A stretch of DNA of 64,000 nucleotides from Mesorhizobium sp. (GTDB lineage: Bacteria; Pseudomonadota; Alphaproteobacteria; Rhizobiales; Rhizobiaceae), in contig NZ_SUGA01000001.1 of assembly GCF_004963255.1 (NCBI RefSeq), positions 496,001-560,000 of the forward strand. Direction: 5' to 3'. Numbering within the stretch: position 1 is the first letter of the stretch; every line of letters begins with the position of its first letter. Positions 33,191 through 41,076 of the stretch are shown piece after piece. The position numbers and the translations under genes are program-made. The notes under the pieces were generated by a model that saw only the letters and a program-made list of their open reading frames with translations, ran no database searches and had not been told where the DNA came from.

Positions 33191-34260
33191 GCGACGTACC
33201 TCGTGGCTTCGGGGTGCGATTGGAGCCGATGCCGCAGCAGCCAGCTGGCGAGATCGCAGACGCCTTCGCGCCATGGGACATGCGCCTGCCAGCCGATCGC
33301 GGCCTGCAGCTTGCGCGTGTCGGCGACGAAGTAGGGTTGATCGCCGGTTCGCTCGTGGTCGTGGCGGATCGTGATGTCGCTGCCGGTCATGTCGGCGATT
33401 TCCGCCAGCAGCACGCGCAGGCTGACCGCATTGCGCGGGCCGCCGCCCAGATTGAACGCCTGGCCCTTGAGCTCCTCGATCCTGGCCAACAGGCCGCGAT
33501 AGGCGGCAACCGCATCTGACACATGCAGGATGTCGCGCACCTGCCGGCCGTCGCCGTAAATGGTGATCGGCCGGGCGGACAGCGCGCTGAGAAGAAAATG
33601 CGCGACCCAGCCCTGGTCCTCGGTGCCGAACTGGCGCGGCCCGTAGATGCAGCTCATACGCAGCACCGCCGTCGGCAAGCCGTAGGACTTGGAATAGTCG
33701 AGCACATACTGGTCAGCCGCGCCCTTCGAGCAGCCATAGGGCGTGCAGAAATCAAGGCCGACCTTCTCAGCGACGCCGCTCGTACGCACCTCCTCGTCGA
33801 ACGGTTCATAGTGATCGTCGGCTTGCCGCACCGCGATCTGGGGCAGGCTGCCATAGACCTTGTTGGTACTGGCGAAGACCACGGGAGCTCCGGTGCCGCG
33901 GGCCACTTCCAGCACGTTGAACGTCCCCTTAAGGTTGATGTCGAAGTCTTCAGCAGGATCGCTCAGGCTGGTCGTCACGGCTGTTTGAGCGGCCAGATGG
34001 AAAATCGCTTTGGCCGGCGCCAGTGCGGTGGCCAACGCGCTCAGATCGCGAATGTCGACGATTTCGGCGATCAGCCGCTCGCCATGCTTTTGCGCCAGCC
34101 AATCGAGATTCTGCTCGACGCCTGGACGGCTGAGATTGTCGACGACCAGCACTGTTTCCCCGTCGGACAGCAGGCTGTCGGCGAGATTGGAGCCGATGAA
34201 GCCGCTGCCGCCGATAACGGCCACGGGCGCCTGTCGGGCGTGGCGGTGCGTCTGGGTCAT
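33187..34260 (-). CDS. NAD-dependent sugar epimerase, CDP-paratose 2-epimerase-like
   Basis: A 357-residue extended short-chain dehydrogenase with cofactor motif GGSGFIGSNLADSLL, catalytic YGCSK and the segments RMSCIYGPRQFGTEDQGW and GDGRQVRDILHVSD, which recall CDP-paratose/tyvelose 2-epimerases. It should interconvert an NDP-sugar. Stop and start codons overlap with both neighbours. Nucleotide and sugar are not certain. Confidence 0.86.
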   Translation of the reverse strand: MTQTHRHARQAPVAVIGGSGFIGSNLADSLLSDGETVLVVDNLSRPGVEQNLDWLAQKHGERLIAEIVDIRDLSALATALAPAKAIFHLAAQTAVTTSLSDPAEDFDINLKGTFNVLEVARGTGAPVVFASTNKVYGSLPQIAVRQADDHYEPFDEEVRTSGVAEKVGLDFCTPYGCSKGAADQYVLDYSKSYGLPTAVLRMSCIYGPRQFGTEDQGWVAHFLLSALSARPITIYGDGRQVRDILHVSDAVAAYRGLLARIEELKGQAFNLGGGPRNAVSLRVLLAEIADMTGSDITIRHDHERTGDQPYFVADTRKLQAAIGWQAHVPWREGVCDLASWLLRHRLQSHPEATRYVA

Positions 34261-35363
34261 GAGACCAATCCTCGCTCTTCCAGTTCGCGCCGCATGTCGG
34301 CGCCCCGGTCGATGACGACGCTGTTGCGAACCCAGGCGGCGAATTCGCCGAGCGAATTTTCCAGACGATGCTTGGGCTCGAAGCCGAGCAGCTCGCGCGC
34401 TTTGGCAATGTCGGCGAAGCAATTGCGGATATCGCCGGAGCGCGCCTTGCCGAGGATTTCGGGCGGGCGCTTGGGAATGCCCATCGCCTTGGCAAGCAGG
34501 CGGGCCACGTCGCTAATCGAATAGGCGTGGCCACTGCCGATGTTGATGGCATGGCCGGCAGCCTGGCGCTGTTCCAACGCCAGCCGGAACGCGGTGGCGA
34601 CGTCGCGCACATGCACGAAGTCGCGCTTCTGCTCGCCGTCCTCGAAGATCGTCGGCCGCTTGCCGTTGGCGAGACGCGAGGCGAAGTTGGCGAGAACGCC
34701 GGTATAGGGATTGGAGAGCGCCTGTCCGGCGCCGAAGACGTTGAAGAGGCGCAACGCCACGGTGTCGATGCCATAGGCCTGGCCGAAGATCAGCACCGCG
34801 CGCTCTTGCGCGTATTTGGTCAGTGCGTAGATCGAGGCGAGATCGGGCCGTTTCTCCTCGTCGGTGGGAATCGGCGACAGGGCTTCGCCCGATGCCGATC
34901 TGAGATCCCACAGGCCGTCCTTGATGTCAGCGGGCTTGCGGCGCGCATTGTCGATCCGCTCGCCGTCCGCAGTTCGGTAAAGGCCTTCGCCATAGATGCT
35001 CATGGAGGATGCCACGACGATCCGTTCGACCGGCTTCTTGATCAGTGCCTCGAGCAGCACCGCCGTGCCGAGATCGTTGGTGCCGACATAGCGGGCGATC
35101 TCGTACATCGACTGGCCGACGCCGACCTCGGCCGCCAGGTGGATGACCGCGTCGACATCAGCAACCGCCTCGGCGACCGCATCGCGATCGCGCACGTCGC
35201 CTTTGATCAGCTCGGCTCCGGTGGGAAGGTTGATGGCTTCGGCGCCGTGCACCTGGTCGACAAGCGCATCGAGCAGGCGCACGCGATAGCCATGGTCGGC
35301 GAGCTCCTGGGCGACGTGGCGGCCGATGAAGCCGCAACCTCCCGTAACCAATACTCGTTTCAC
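34257..35363 (-). CDS. NAD-dependent sugar epimerase, UDP-glucose 4-epimerase-like
   Basis: A 368-residue extended short-chain dehydrogenase with GGCGFIGRHVAQELADHG as cofactor motif, catalytic YALTK and RLFNVFGAGQALSNPYTG as substrate loop. GTG 35363 is chosen because AAGGGAG lies just before it; an earlier ATG at 35435 would start upstream of the promoter. It is the first gene of the second operon of the glycoconjugate cluster, with an EcfG-type promoter 35 bases upstream. Confidence 0.88.
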   Translation of the reverse strand: MKRVLVTGGCGFIGRHVAQELADHGYRVRLLDALVDQVHGAEAINLPTGAELIKGDVRDRDAVAEAVADVDAVIHLAAEVGVGQSMYEIARYVGTNDLGTAVLLEALIKKPVERIVVASSMSIYGEGLYRTADGERIDNARRKPADIKDGLWDLRSASGEALSPIPTDEEKRPDLASIYALTKYAQERAVLIFGQAYGIDTVALRLFNVFGAGQALSNPYTGVLANFASRLANGKRPTIFEDGEQKRDFVHVRDVATAFRLALEQRQAAGHAINIGSGHAYSISDVARLLAKAMGIPKRPPEILGKARSGDIRNCFADIAKARELLGFEPKHRLENSLGEFAAWVRNSVVIDRGADMRRELEERGLVS

Positions 35364-35398
35364 GATGACTCCCTTGCGGATTTTGCTTCGGCGCCCCG

Positions 35399-35423
35399 AA
35401 CTGCGCGCTAAAAGGTTTGTTCC
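35399..35423 (-). promoter_or_regulatory. EcfG-type promoter of the epimerase/radical SAM operon
   Basis: GGAAC at 35423-35419, 18-base spacer, TT at 35400-35399. It precedes eight genes joined by overlaps or near-zero gaps, ending at 26425. Confidence 0.65.
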
Positions 35424-35487
35424 CTGCATCAACAAAGTTCCCGCCGCGGGAGCTCACGCAGCTCGGACAAGGGCTGTGCAACCTGCT

Positions 35488-35512
35488 GGAACATTGCCCT
35501 TTGGCTGCTGTT
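35488..35512 (+). promoter_or_regulatory. EcfG-type promoter for the gene at 35553
   Basis: GGAAC at 35488-35492, 18-base spacer, TT at 35511-35512, ending 40 bases before the ATG. It is back to back with the site at 35399-35423. Confidence 0.65.
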
Positions 35513-35552
35513 AGGACCGCTCACCAATCCCCGCTGCGAGAAAGGGAAATCC

Positions 35553-35825
35553 ATGTCCGAGGCCAAGACCACCACCAATCACGACGAGATCCGGAAATGG
35601 GTGGAAGAACGCGATGGCCAGCCGGCCGTCGTTCGCACGAAAGGCAAGGGCGGCATTCTGCGCATCGATTTCGGCGAGCCCGAAGACACGCTGGAACCGA
35701 TCGAGTGGGACGAATTCTTCCGCATTTTCGACGAGAACGACCTCGCCTTCCTGCATCAGGATGAAGCCGGCGGCGGCGGAACGAGCCGCTTCAACAAATT
35801 CGTCGAGCGCAGCCAGAAGGACTAG
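35553..35825 (+). CDS. small stress-regulon protein, paralogue of 58046-58309
   Basis: A 90-residue soluble acidic protein of unknown function. It aligns over its full length with the protein at 58046 (shared PAVV, PIEWxxFF, LAFxHQD and TSRFNKFV blocks). Both have an EcfG-type promoter and a good ribosome site. Its TAG stop is the first triplet of a two-hairpin repeat. The conserved aromatic and acidic patches suggest a protein-binding role, but nothing firmer can be said. Confidence 0.82.
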   Translation: MSEAKTTTNHDEIRKWVEERDGQPAVVRTKGKGGILRIDFGEPEDTLEPIEWDEFFRIFDENDLAFLHQDEAGGGGTSRFNKFVERSQKD

Positions 35826-35927
35826 AGCAATTCCAGGAAAAGTGTGGAGCGGTTTTCCGTCCGGAATTGCGTAAAAACAAACACTTAGAGCGGTTCGGCG
35901 ATTCCGTGAAACGCTGAACCCCTCTAG
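35823..35927 (+). repeat. two-hairpin intergenic repeat, copy 1
   Basis: A palindromic unit: GCAATTCC pairs with GGAATTGC (first hairpin) and AGAGCGGTTC pairs imperfectly with GAACCCCTCT (second hairpin). It is related to the inverted copy at 62597-62701. I recall similar dispersed elements in Mesorhizobium. It begins exactly at the stop codon of the preceding gene. Confidence 0.75.
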
Positions 35928-36025
35928 TGGGTCGAGAAGCTGGCGTCATGGCGCCGTTGGAGGGAGAGGAGGCCCTGCAACGGCGCCGCGGCAGGCGGTC
36001 AGGCTGCCGCATTTGTTCGTGCCGC

Positions 36026-36265
36026 TTAATCGAGCGGCTTGTCCGTCGGCCTGGGTGTCGGCCCGGTCTGGCGCCGTCGGCCGGCGTTGCGGTTTGCAAC
36101 AGGATTGTCGAGCGGCGAGGTCGGGGGCTCCCGTGCGCCTGAGGTCTTCGGGGCCGTCGGCGCCGCGCCCGCATCGCGGTCCTGCCCATCGCGATGCGGA
36201 TGCGGAAGCCCCCCGGGATCGGGCGACTTCACCGCGGGCTTGGACAGGTCTTTCGGTTCAGCCAT
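36026..36265 (-). CDS. small proline-rich hydrophilic protein
   Basis: A 79-residue Pro/Asp/Arg-rich, probably disordered protein. GAGGAAGG lies upstream of ATG 36265. It follows the zinc dehydrogenase gene by 41 bases on the same strand and probably shares its transcript. Function unknown. Confidence 0.55.
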   Translation of the reverse strand: MAEPKDLSKPAVKSPDPGGLPHPHRDGQDRDAGAAPTAPKTSGAREPPTSPLDNPVANRNAGRRRQTGPTPRPTDKPLD

Positions 36266-36306
36266 TTTCGAATCCTTCCTCGTTCAGCCGTTCGCTATCC
36301 GCGCGA

Positions 36307-37485
36307 TCAGCCGTGCGGGCGCATCACCACTTTGATGCAGCCGTCCTGCTTGTCGCGGAATGTCTTGTAGAGATCCGGTCCTTCCTCCAGGCCGGCGCGA
36401 TGGGTGATGACGAAGGACGGGTCGATCTCGCCGCTCTCGACCTTACGCAACAGCGGCTCGAGGTAGCGGTGGGTGTGGGTCTGGCCCATGCGGAAGGTCA
36501 GCCCCTTGTTCATCGCCGCGCCGAACGGAATGTGATCCACGAGGCCGATATAGACGCCGGGCACCGAGATCGTGCCGCCCTTGCGGCAGCAATAGATCGC
36601 CTCGCGCAGCACATGCGGTCGGTCGGTGCCGAGATAGACGGTGGCCTTGGCCTTATCGAGCATGGAATCGGACGTTGCGGTGGCGTCGGCTTCGGTGCCG
36701 ACGCAGTCTATGCAACTGTCAGGGCCGCGACCGTCGGTCATGGCCATGAGAGCATCGTAAATATCGGAATTGCTGAAATCGAGGGTCTCGGCCTTGCCGA
36801 AGTCGCGCGCCATGGCGAGCCGTTCCGGTACCTTGTCGATGGCGATGACGCGGCCGGCGCCGAGCATCCAGGCGCTCTGGATGGCGAACTGCCCGACCGG
36901 CCCGCAGCCCCAGATGGCGACAGTGTCGCCTTCCTGGATACCGGCGTTCTCGGCCGCCATGTAGCCGGTGGGAAAGATATCGGACAGGAACAGCACCTGC
37001 TCGTCATCCATGCCGTCGGGCACCTTGATCGGGCCGACATCGGCAAAGGGCACGCGCAGATACTCGGCCTGTCCTCCCCAATAGCCGCCGACCAGATGCG
37101 AATAGCCGAACAGGCCCGCGGGCGACTGGCCCATCACTTTGGCGGCCTGCTCGGCATTGGGGTTAGACCGGTCGCAGAGCGAGAACAGGCCGTTCTGGCA
37201 GAACCAGCATTCGCCGCAGGAGATGTTGAAGGGAACGACGACGCGATCGCCCTTCTTGAACTTCGTGTGAGCGCGGCCGACTTCCACCACTTCGCCCATG
37301 GTCTCGTGGCCCAGCACGTCGCCCGATTTCATCGTCGGCATGTAGCCGTCCATCAGATGCAGGTCTGAGCCGCATATGGCGCAGCACGTGACCTTGATGA
37401 TGATGTCGCGATCGTTCTCGATCGCCGGGTCGGCGACCTGGTCGCAACGAATGTCGCCTTTGCCATGCCAGGTCAGGGCTTTCAT
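36307..37485 (-). CDS. zinc-dependent dehydrogenase, formaldehyde dehydrogenase-like
   Basis: A 392-residue medium-chain dehydrogenase. Catalytic-zinc segment CAICGSDLH and GHE in LGHETMG are present. The structural-zinc lobe reads [15 protein letters not shown], and the Rossmann motif is [12 protein letters not shown]. Length and the insertion with [12 protein letters not shown] fit the glutathione-independent formaldehyde dehydrogenase-like group. It would detoxify aldehydes with NAD. It lies 89 bases after the SDR gene, probably in one transcript from the promoter at 38386-38410. Confidence 0.9.
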   Translation of the reverse strand: MKALTWHGKGDIRCDQVADPAIENDRDIIIKVTCCAICGSDLHLMDGYMPTMKSGDVLGHETMGEVVEVGRAHTKFKKGDRVVVPFNISCGECWFCQNGLFSLCDRSNPNAEQAAKVMGQSPAGLFGYSHLVGGYWGGQAEYLRVPFADVGPIKVPDGMDDEQVLFLSDIFPTGYMAAENAGIQEGDTVAIWGCGPVGQFAIQSAWMLGAGRVIAIDKVPERLAMARDFGKAETLDFSNSDIYDALMAMTDGRGPDSCIDCVGTEADATATSDSMLDKAKATVYLGTDRPHVLREAIYCCRKGGTISVPGVYIGLVDHIPFGAAMNKGLTFRMGQTHTHRYLEPLLRKVESGEIDPSFVITHRAGLEEGPDLYKTFRDKQDGCIKVVMRPHG

Positions 37486-37574
37486 TGGGTTGTTCCTTTG
37501 GGTTGTCGATGCTTAGCGGGCTACGGGCCGAACTGGCGCTGGGCGGGAATGTTCCCGGATCAGTGCCCGCGTTT

Positions 37575-38360
37575 TCAGCCATTCTTCGCCGAACCTGGTT
37601 CGGCCATGTTGCGGTGCTGTTCGGCCAGCGTGCCGGCGGGTGTGACATGGGCGGCGGCGACCTGCATCTTGTTCTTCCAGCCGCTGACCACTTGCTCCTC
37701 GCCGGCCATCAAGGCGTCGTAGCCGTCCCTGGCCACATCGGCGGGATTGTCCTTCTCTTGCACCCCGATTTCCGTATCCATCATGTCGGCGCGCTCGAAG
37801 AAGCGCGTCTGCGTGGCGCCCGGCATCAGCACGGTGACGCTCACGCCGCTGTCCTTCAGCTCGTGACGCAGCGCGATGGCGAAGGAATCGATGAAGGCCT
37901 TGGTGCCGTTGTAGACCGCCTGGAATGTGGCTGGCGTGAAGCCGGCGATCGAGCCTGTGAACAGGATCCGGCCGCGACCACGTCCGACCATCTTGCGGCC
38001 GAGCCGATGGGCCAAATAGACCGTGCCGGTGATGTTGGTGTCGATGACGCGGCGTGCCTCGTTCCAATCCTGGTCGACAAAGCCCCGGCCCAGGCCGCGC
38101 CCCGCGTTGAGGAACAGGAGATCGATGTCGCGGTCGCCGATCTCGGCGATCAATTTGTCGGCGCCGTTCTCGCGTGCAAGGTCGGCCTCCATCGCATCGA
38201 CCGAGACGCCGTGCGATCGGAGCGCCTCCGCGGCCTGCTCGATGGCCGGCTCATCGGCGACGATGACCAGATCGTAGCCGTCGTTGGCGCAGAGTTTCGC
38301 GAGCTCCCTGCCGATGCCGCTCGATGCACCGGTGACGACCGCCAGTTTCCCGTTTCCCAT
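37575..38360 (-). CDS. short-chain dehydrogenase/reductase
   Basis: A 261-residue classical SDR with cofactor motif GASSGIGRELAKL, NAG in LFLNAGRGLG, and catalytic Ser (FTGSIAGF) and YNGTK. GGAGG lies 5 bases before ATG 38360. An EcfG-type promoter ends 25 bases upstream. Substrate unknown. The neighbouring zinc dehydrogenase suggests carbonyl detoxification under stress (inference). Confidence 0.9.
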   Translation of the reverse strand: MGNGKLAVVTGASSGIGRELAKLCANDGYDLVIVADEPAIEQAAEALRSHGVSVDAMEADLARENGADKLIAEIGDRDIDLLFLNAGRGLGRGFVDQDWNEARRVIDTNITGTVYLAHRLGRKMVGRGRGRILFTGSIAGFTPATFQAVYNGTKAFIDSFAIALRHELKDSGVSVTVLMPGATQTRFFERADMMDTEIGVQEKDNPADVARDGYDALMAGEEQVVSGWKNKMQVAAAHVTPAGTLAEQHRNMAEPGSAKNG

Positions 38361-38385
38361 TCGATCCTCCTGAGTGGTTCGGCCG

Positions 38386-38410
38386 AACATCCGGTTGGAC
38401 CGAATGTTCC
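38386..38410 (-). promoter_or_regulatory. EcfG-type promoter of the SDR operon
   Basis: GGAAC at 38410-38406, 18-base spacer, TT at 38387-38386, 25 bases before the SDR start. Confidence 0.65.
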
Positions 38411-38459
38411 TTGGGATCGGAGGATTCCGCACGATGAAACTGCAATGCCTTCGGCCGAG

Positions 38460-38485
38460 GGAACCGCGTGGGCGCTTCGGCTGTT
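38460..38485 (+). promoter_or_regulatory. EcfG-type promoter with 19-base spacer
   Basis: GGAAC at 38460-38464, 19-base spacer, TT at 38484-38485, 22 bases before ATG 38508. It is divergent from the SDR promoter. Confidence 0.55.
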
Positions 38486-38507
38486 GGATCGGCAAGGAGC
38501 AATCGCC

Positions 38508-38714
38508 ATGGGACTCTTTTCCGACCTGAACAAGAAGCTGACCGAAAACCTCTATGCCCATGGCAGCTATCTGAGCGATCCGAGCGCCGACCTGCCGCGG
38601 CGGGTGGAGGAAACGGTCGATCTGCTGATGCCCTTTGTGAAGCCTGAAGCGCGGGAAACGGTGAAGCTGCAGATTCTCGGCATCGTCCACGAACATATCT
38701 TCGACGAGGAGTGA
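38508..38714 (+). CDS. small helical protein
   Basis: A 68-residue acidic helical protein (LFSDLNKKLTENLYAHGSYL, VDLLMPFVKPEARETVKLQI). AAGGAG precedes ATG 38508 and the stress promoter is adjacent. No family recognised. Confidence 0.75.
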   Translation: MGLFSDLNKKLTENLYAHGSYLSDPSADLPRRVEETVDLLMPFVKPEARETVKLQILGIVHEHIFDEE

Positions 38715-38763
38715 CTCCGGCGATCGCTCGATCCACCGGAGACATAACCGTCAGCATGCTTGG

Positions 38764-38901
38764 TCATTCCGAACGGCGGGATCCGCGCTGCTTCTCGGCG
38801 TCGCGCAGCAGCCGCACAATGGCGTCCACTGGAGAGGGGTCGGTCGCAGGCTGTGCTTTCCAGCGCCACAGATGGCGAAACAAACTTCTCAAGCTCGGCA
38901 T
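38764..38901 (-). CDS. 45-residue basic protein
   Basis: A short frame that is easily overlooked. It has ATG 38901 with AAGGAGG 8 bases upstream and an EcfG-type promoter ending 24 bases before the start. The peptide is basic and tryptophan-containing at the N-terminus (LRSLFRHLWRWK) with an amphipathic helix near VDAIVRLLRDAEKQR. It may be membrane-associated. Function unknown. Confidence 0.65.
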   Translation of the reverse strand: MPSLRSLFRHLWRWKAQPATDPSPVDAIVRLLRDAEKQRGSRRSE

Positions 38902-38925
38902 CGCAATAACCTCCTTGCGCTATCA

Positions 38926-38950
38926 AACCTGGGACGGCGAATGATGTTCC
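38926..38950 (-). promoter_or_regulatory. EcfG-type promoter for the 45-residue protein
   Basis: GGAAC at 38950-38946, 18-base spacer, TT at 38927-38926. Confidence 0.6.
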
Positions 38951-38958
38951 TTCCCTTC

Positions 38959-39276
38959 CTAGCGGAGGGCCGCGGCGAACAGAAAGGCGACCGCGGCCAG
39001 AACAACCAGCGCCACGATGACCAGGACCGGCCCATTCCTGCGCGGCTCAAGGTCTGGCGCGTTCTCCGGCGGTCGCATCGCGTTGGCAAAGCTCGCCTGG
39101 TTGGTGAAGTTCGGTTTGCGCGGCTCGGCCGGTGCGGCGGACGTCGAGACAGCACCGGCTTCGGCGTCTGCTTCCTGCGGTGCCGCCGCCGGGTCGAATC
39201 CGGGTGTCTTGTCCTGCGTCCTGCCGGCCTGGATTTCGCCGCGGGCCTCGGCCGGTGTGCGTGGGTTGGGTGACAT
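38959..39276 (-). CDS. tail-anchored small membrane protein
   Basis: A 105-residue protein with a hydrophilic Pro/Ala-rich N-terminal part and one C-terminal membrane segment (VLVIVALVVLAAVAFLFAA). AAAGGAGG precedes ATG 39276 and an EcfG-type promoter ends 21 bases upstream. Function unknown. Confidence 0.75.
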   Translation of the reverse strand: MSPNPRTPAEARGEIQAGRTQDKTPGFDPAAAPQEADAEAGAVSTSAAPAEPRKPNFTNQASFANAMRPPENAPDLEPRRNGPVLVIVALVVLAAVAFLFAAALR

Positions 39277-39297
39277 TCGGCGCCTCCTTTGTTCCCA

Positions 39298-39322
39298 AAC
39301 CTTCATCCGGCCCCGCTGTTCC
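39298..39322 (-). promoter_or_regulatory. EcfG-type promoter for the tail-anchored protein
   Basis: GGAAC at 39322-39318, 18-base spacer, TT at 39299-39298. Confidence 0.6.
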
Positions 39323-39431
39323 AACCGGCCCTCAAGCGAGGAATGAGTTGCCGGCGAGCTCAGCGCATTCATCACGGGCATAACAGGAGCGTCAGGCCCG
39401 GTTTTCGGAAATTGGATTCCTGAGCTCGGAC

Positions 39432-39456
39432 GGAACTTTCGGACCAGCGGAGCTTT
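39432..39456 (+). promoter_or_regulatory. EcfG-type promoter for the gene at 39488
   Basis: GGAAC at 39432-39436, 18-base spacer, TT at 39455-39456 within a T5 run. Confidence 0.6.
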
Positions 39457-39487
39457 TTATCCTCGATACCAGGACAGAGAGGCAGCA

Positions 39488-39982
39488 ATGCAAGTTCTCG
39501 ACACAGCGATACATGCAAGTCCCAAAGGCGCCACGGTAGAGTTTCTTGGTGAGGGTGGGGAAAGCATCGCTGTCACCATGGTCGTGTCCGATCCGTTGCT
39601 CGGCGACTCCGGGCTTATCGATCGCGCCAGAGAGATGATGCTTCAATGCGCCGCTTTCGGCGGCCCCTCAGAACAAGACGGACCGGACGGGAAGGTGAAC
39701 GCAGGCCGGCCCGGCGCCGAGCGGCCAAGCGATACGAACCAGGGTTCGTACACATTCGAATATCGCGAGGGTGGCAGTGTAAGGCGGCTCGATGGCGTCG
39801 AATTGCCCGACCTCGAAGCTGTTCGGCATGAAGCGCTGCGCTCGGCGATCGATCTGCTCGACGATGCGGCCGAACCCCTTCAGGACGGCTGGGCGGTTCG
39901 GGTTCGTGGCGGCGACGGCGCTGTCGTCGTGTCCGTCGATTTCGAAGAAGCAAGGCAGGAAAGGGCAACCGCCGCAATGTGA
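39488..39982 (+). CDS. hypothetical protein with DUF6894-like C-terminal part
   Basis: A 164-residue soluble protein. The first 60 residues form a short alpha/beta unit (ATVEFLGEGGESIAVTMVVS). The second half (YTFEYREGG, GVELPDLEAVRHEALRSA) has the pattern of the DUF6894 domain, small stress-associated proteins of rhizobia. A stress promoter lies 31 bases upstream. Function unknown. Confidence 0.78.
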   Translation: MQVLDTAIHASPKGATVEFLGEGGESIAVTMVVSDPLLGDSGLIDRAREMMLQCAAFGGPSEQDGPDGKVNAGRPGAERPSDTNQGSYTFEYREGGSVRRLDGVELPDLEAVRHEALRSAIDLLDDAAEPLQDGWAVRVRGGDGAVVVSVDFEEARQERATAAM

Positions 39983-40280
39983 GGGAGGCGGCATCTGTGA
40001 AAGGTTAATATGATGCGTTCCCTCATGTCACTGCATGCGCTTGCGAGTTCACGAGGCGACGGGCTGAGGCCCGAATTCCTTCGCCTGCTTGATGCGCGCG
40101 CGGCCCTGTCCCACCCCGACGTGATCGAACTTCACCGGGAGACGGGTTTGAACCAGGCCGGTCCAAATCCTGTTGGGGAGCTCGAAACCGCTCCGAAGCA
40201 AAGCGTGGTGCGTTTCCCTGGCCGGCGGAGTACGATCGGCCGTGCGTCCGGAAGGGATGCGCCCGTCAGAGGAGGTCGCC
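39983..40280. other. intergenic stretch, no clear gene
   Basis: A 99-codon frame from 40010 has no ribosome site and runs into the response regulator start, so it is not called. No stress-type promoter was seen here; the regulator may be read from 39432. Confidence 0.4.
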
Positions 40281-40643
40281 ATGGCAGCGCCCTTGGCACT
40301 GATCATTGAAGACGAGTATCTGATCGCGTCGGACGTGGCGAATGGCCTGAAGGAGCGCGGCTTCGAGGTGGCCTGCGTGGCGTCCGAGCGGGCAGCCGCG
40401 GCCTGGCTGGACGATCACCAGCCGGACCTTGCCATCATCGATATCCAACTCCTTGACGGCCAGCGCGGCGCCGCCGCAGCCCGCCTCAAGGAGGCGGGCG
40501 TGCCTTTCGTCGTCCATTCAGGCTACGATCCAGAGTTCCAGTCGCCGATCTTTCACGGCGCGCCCTATTTGCCTAAGCCGGCGCCGATCCGGCATCTGGT
40601 CGAACTGGCTAGCCAGTTGGTAGGCGGTCGCGCCGAGCCATAG
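40281..40643 (+). CDS. single-domain response regulator
   Basis: A 120-residue receiver-only protein: acidic pair in IIEDEYLIASD, phospho-acceptor Asp in LAIIDIQLLDG, and the Lys switch in YLPKPAPI. AGGAGG precedes ATG 40281. It is convergent with another receiver-only regulator at 40669, and an HWE kinase gene lies just beyond. It may be a phosphate sink or partner of that kinase (inference). Confidence 0.9.
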   Translation: MAAPLALIIEDEYLIASDVANGLKERGFEVACVASERAAAAWLDDHQPDLAIIDIQLLDGQRGAAAARLKEAGVPFVVHSGYDPEFQSPIFHGAPYLPKPAPIRHLVELASQLVGGRAEP

Positions 40644-40668
40644 ATGAGCCCAATTCAACAAAGCCCAT

Positions 40669-41058
40669 TCAGCCTGGCGCGGCGTCACCGTTACGGAATC
40701 GCGACACCGCCTCGATAAGCAGGCCGTAGTCGACCGGCTTGGTCAGCTTCGGCGTGTCGCGAAAGCTGTCGGGAAAAACGGTGACGCTGTCATAGCCGGT
40801 GAGGAAAATGAAAGGGACACCGCCGCGTGCCAGATGCTCGGCTAGAGGGAAGCTTCGCTCGCCACGAAGATTCACATCCAATACGGCGCCATCCAGCTCG
40901 ATGCCGTCGATTGCACCCATCGCCTGCTGAACCGTGGGCGCCGGTCCCACCACTGTGCATCCGGCACCGGTCAGCTGGTCGGCGATGTCTTGCGCAAGCA
41001 TAAACACGTCCTCGACCACGAGGACATTAAGGCCAGACAAAAGTGTATTTGTGTTCAT
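40669..41058 (-). CDS. single-domain response regulator
   Basis: A 129-residue receiver domain: VVEDVFMLAQD, phospho-acceptor in GAVLDVNLRGE, FIFLTGYD and the lysine in LTKPVDY. Receivers with LDVNLRGE are typical partners of HWE kinases. ATG 41058 (or GTG 41067) lies just after the HWE kinase stop at 41077, so the two are one operon and probably one signalling pair. Confidence 0.9.
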   Translation of the reverse strand: MNTNTLLSGLNVLVVEDVFMLAQDIADQLTGAGCTVVGPAPTVQQAMGAIDGIELDGAVLDVNLRGERSFPLAEHLARGGVPFIFLTGYDSVTVFPDSFRDTPKLTKPVDYGLLIEAVSRFRNGDAAPG

Positions 41059-41076
41059 TCCCGGCACCCGAGGACA

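Noticed and set aside
40010..40309. Plus-strand frame of 99 codons before the response regulator
   Set aside because: No ribosome site, no domain signal, and it overlaps the well-supported regulator start at 40281.
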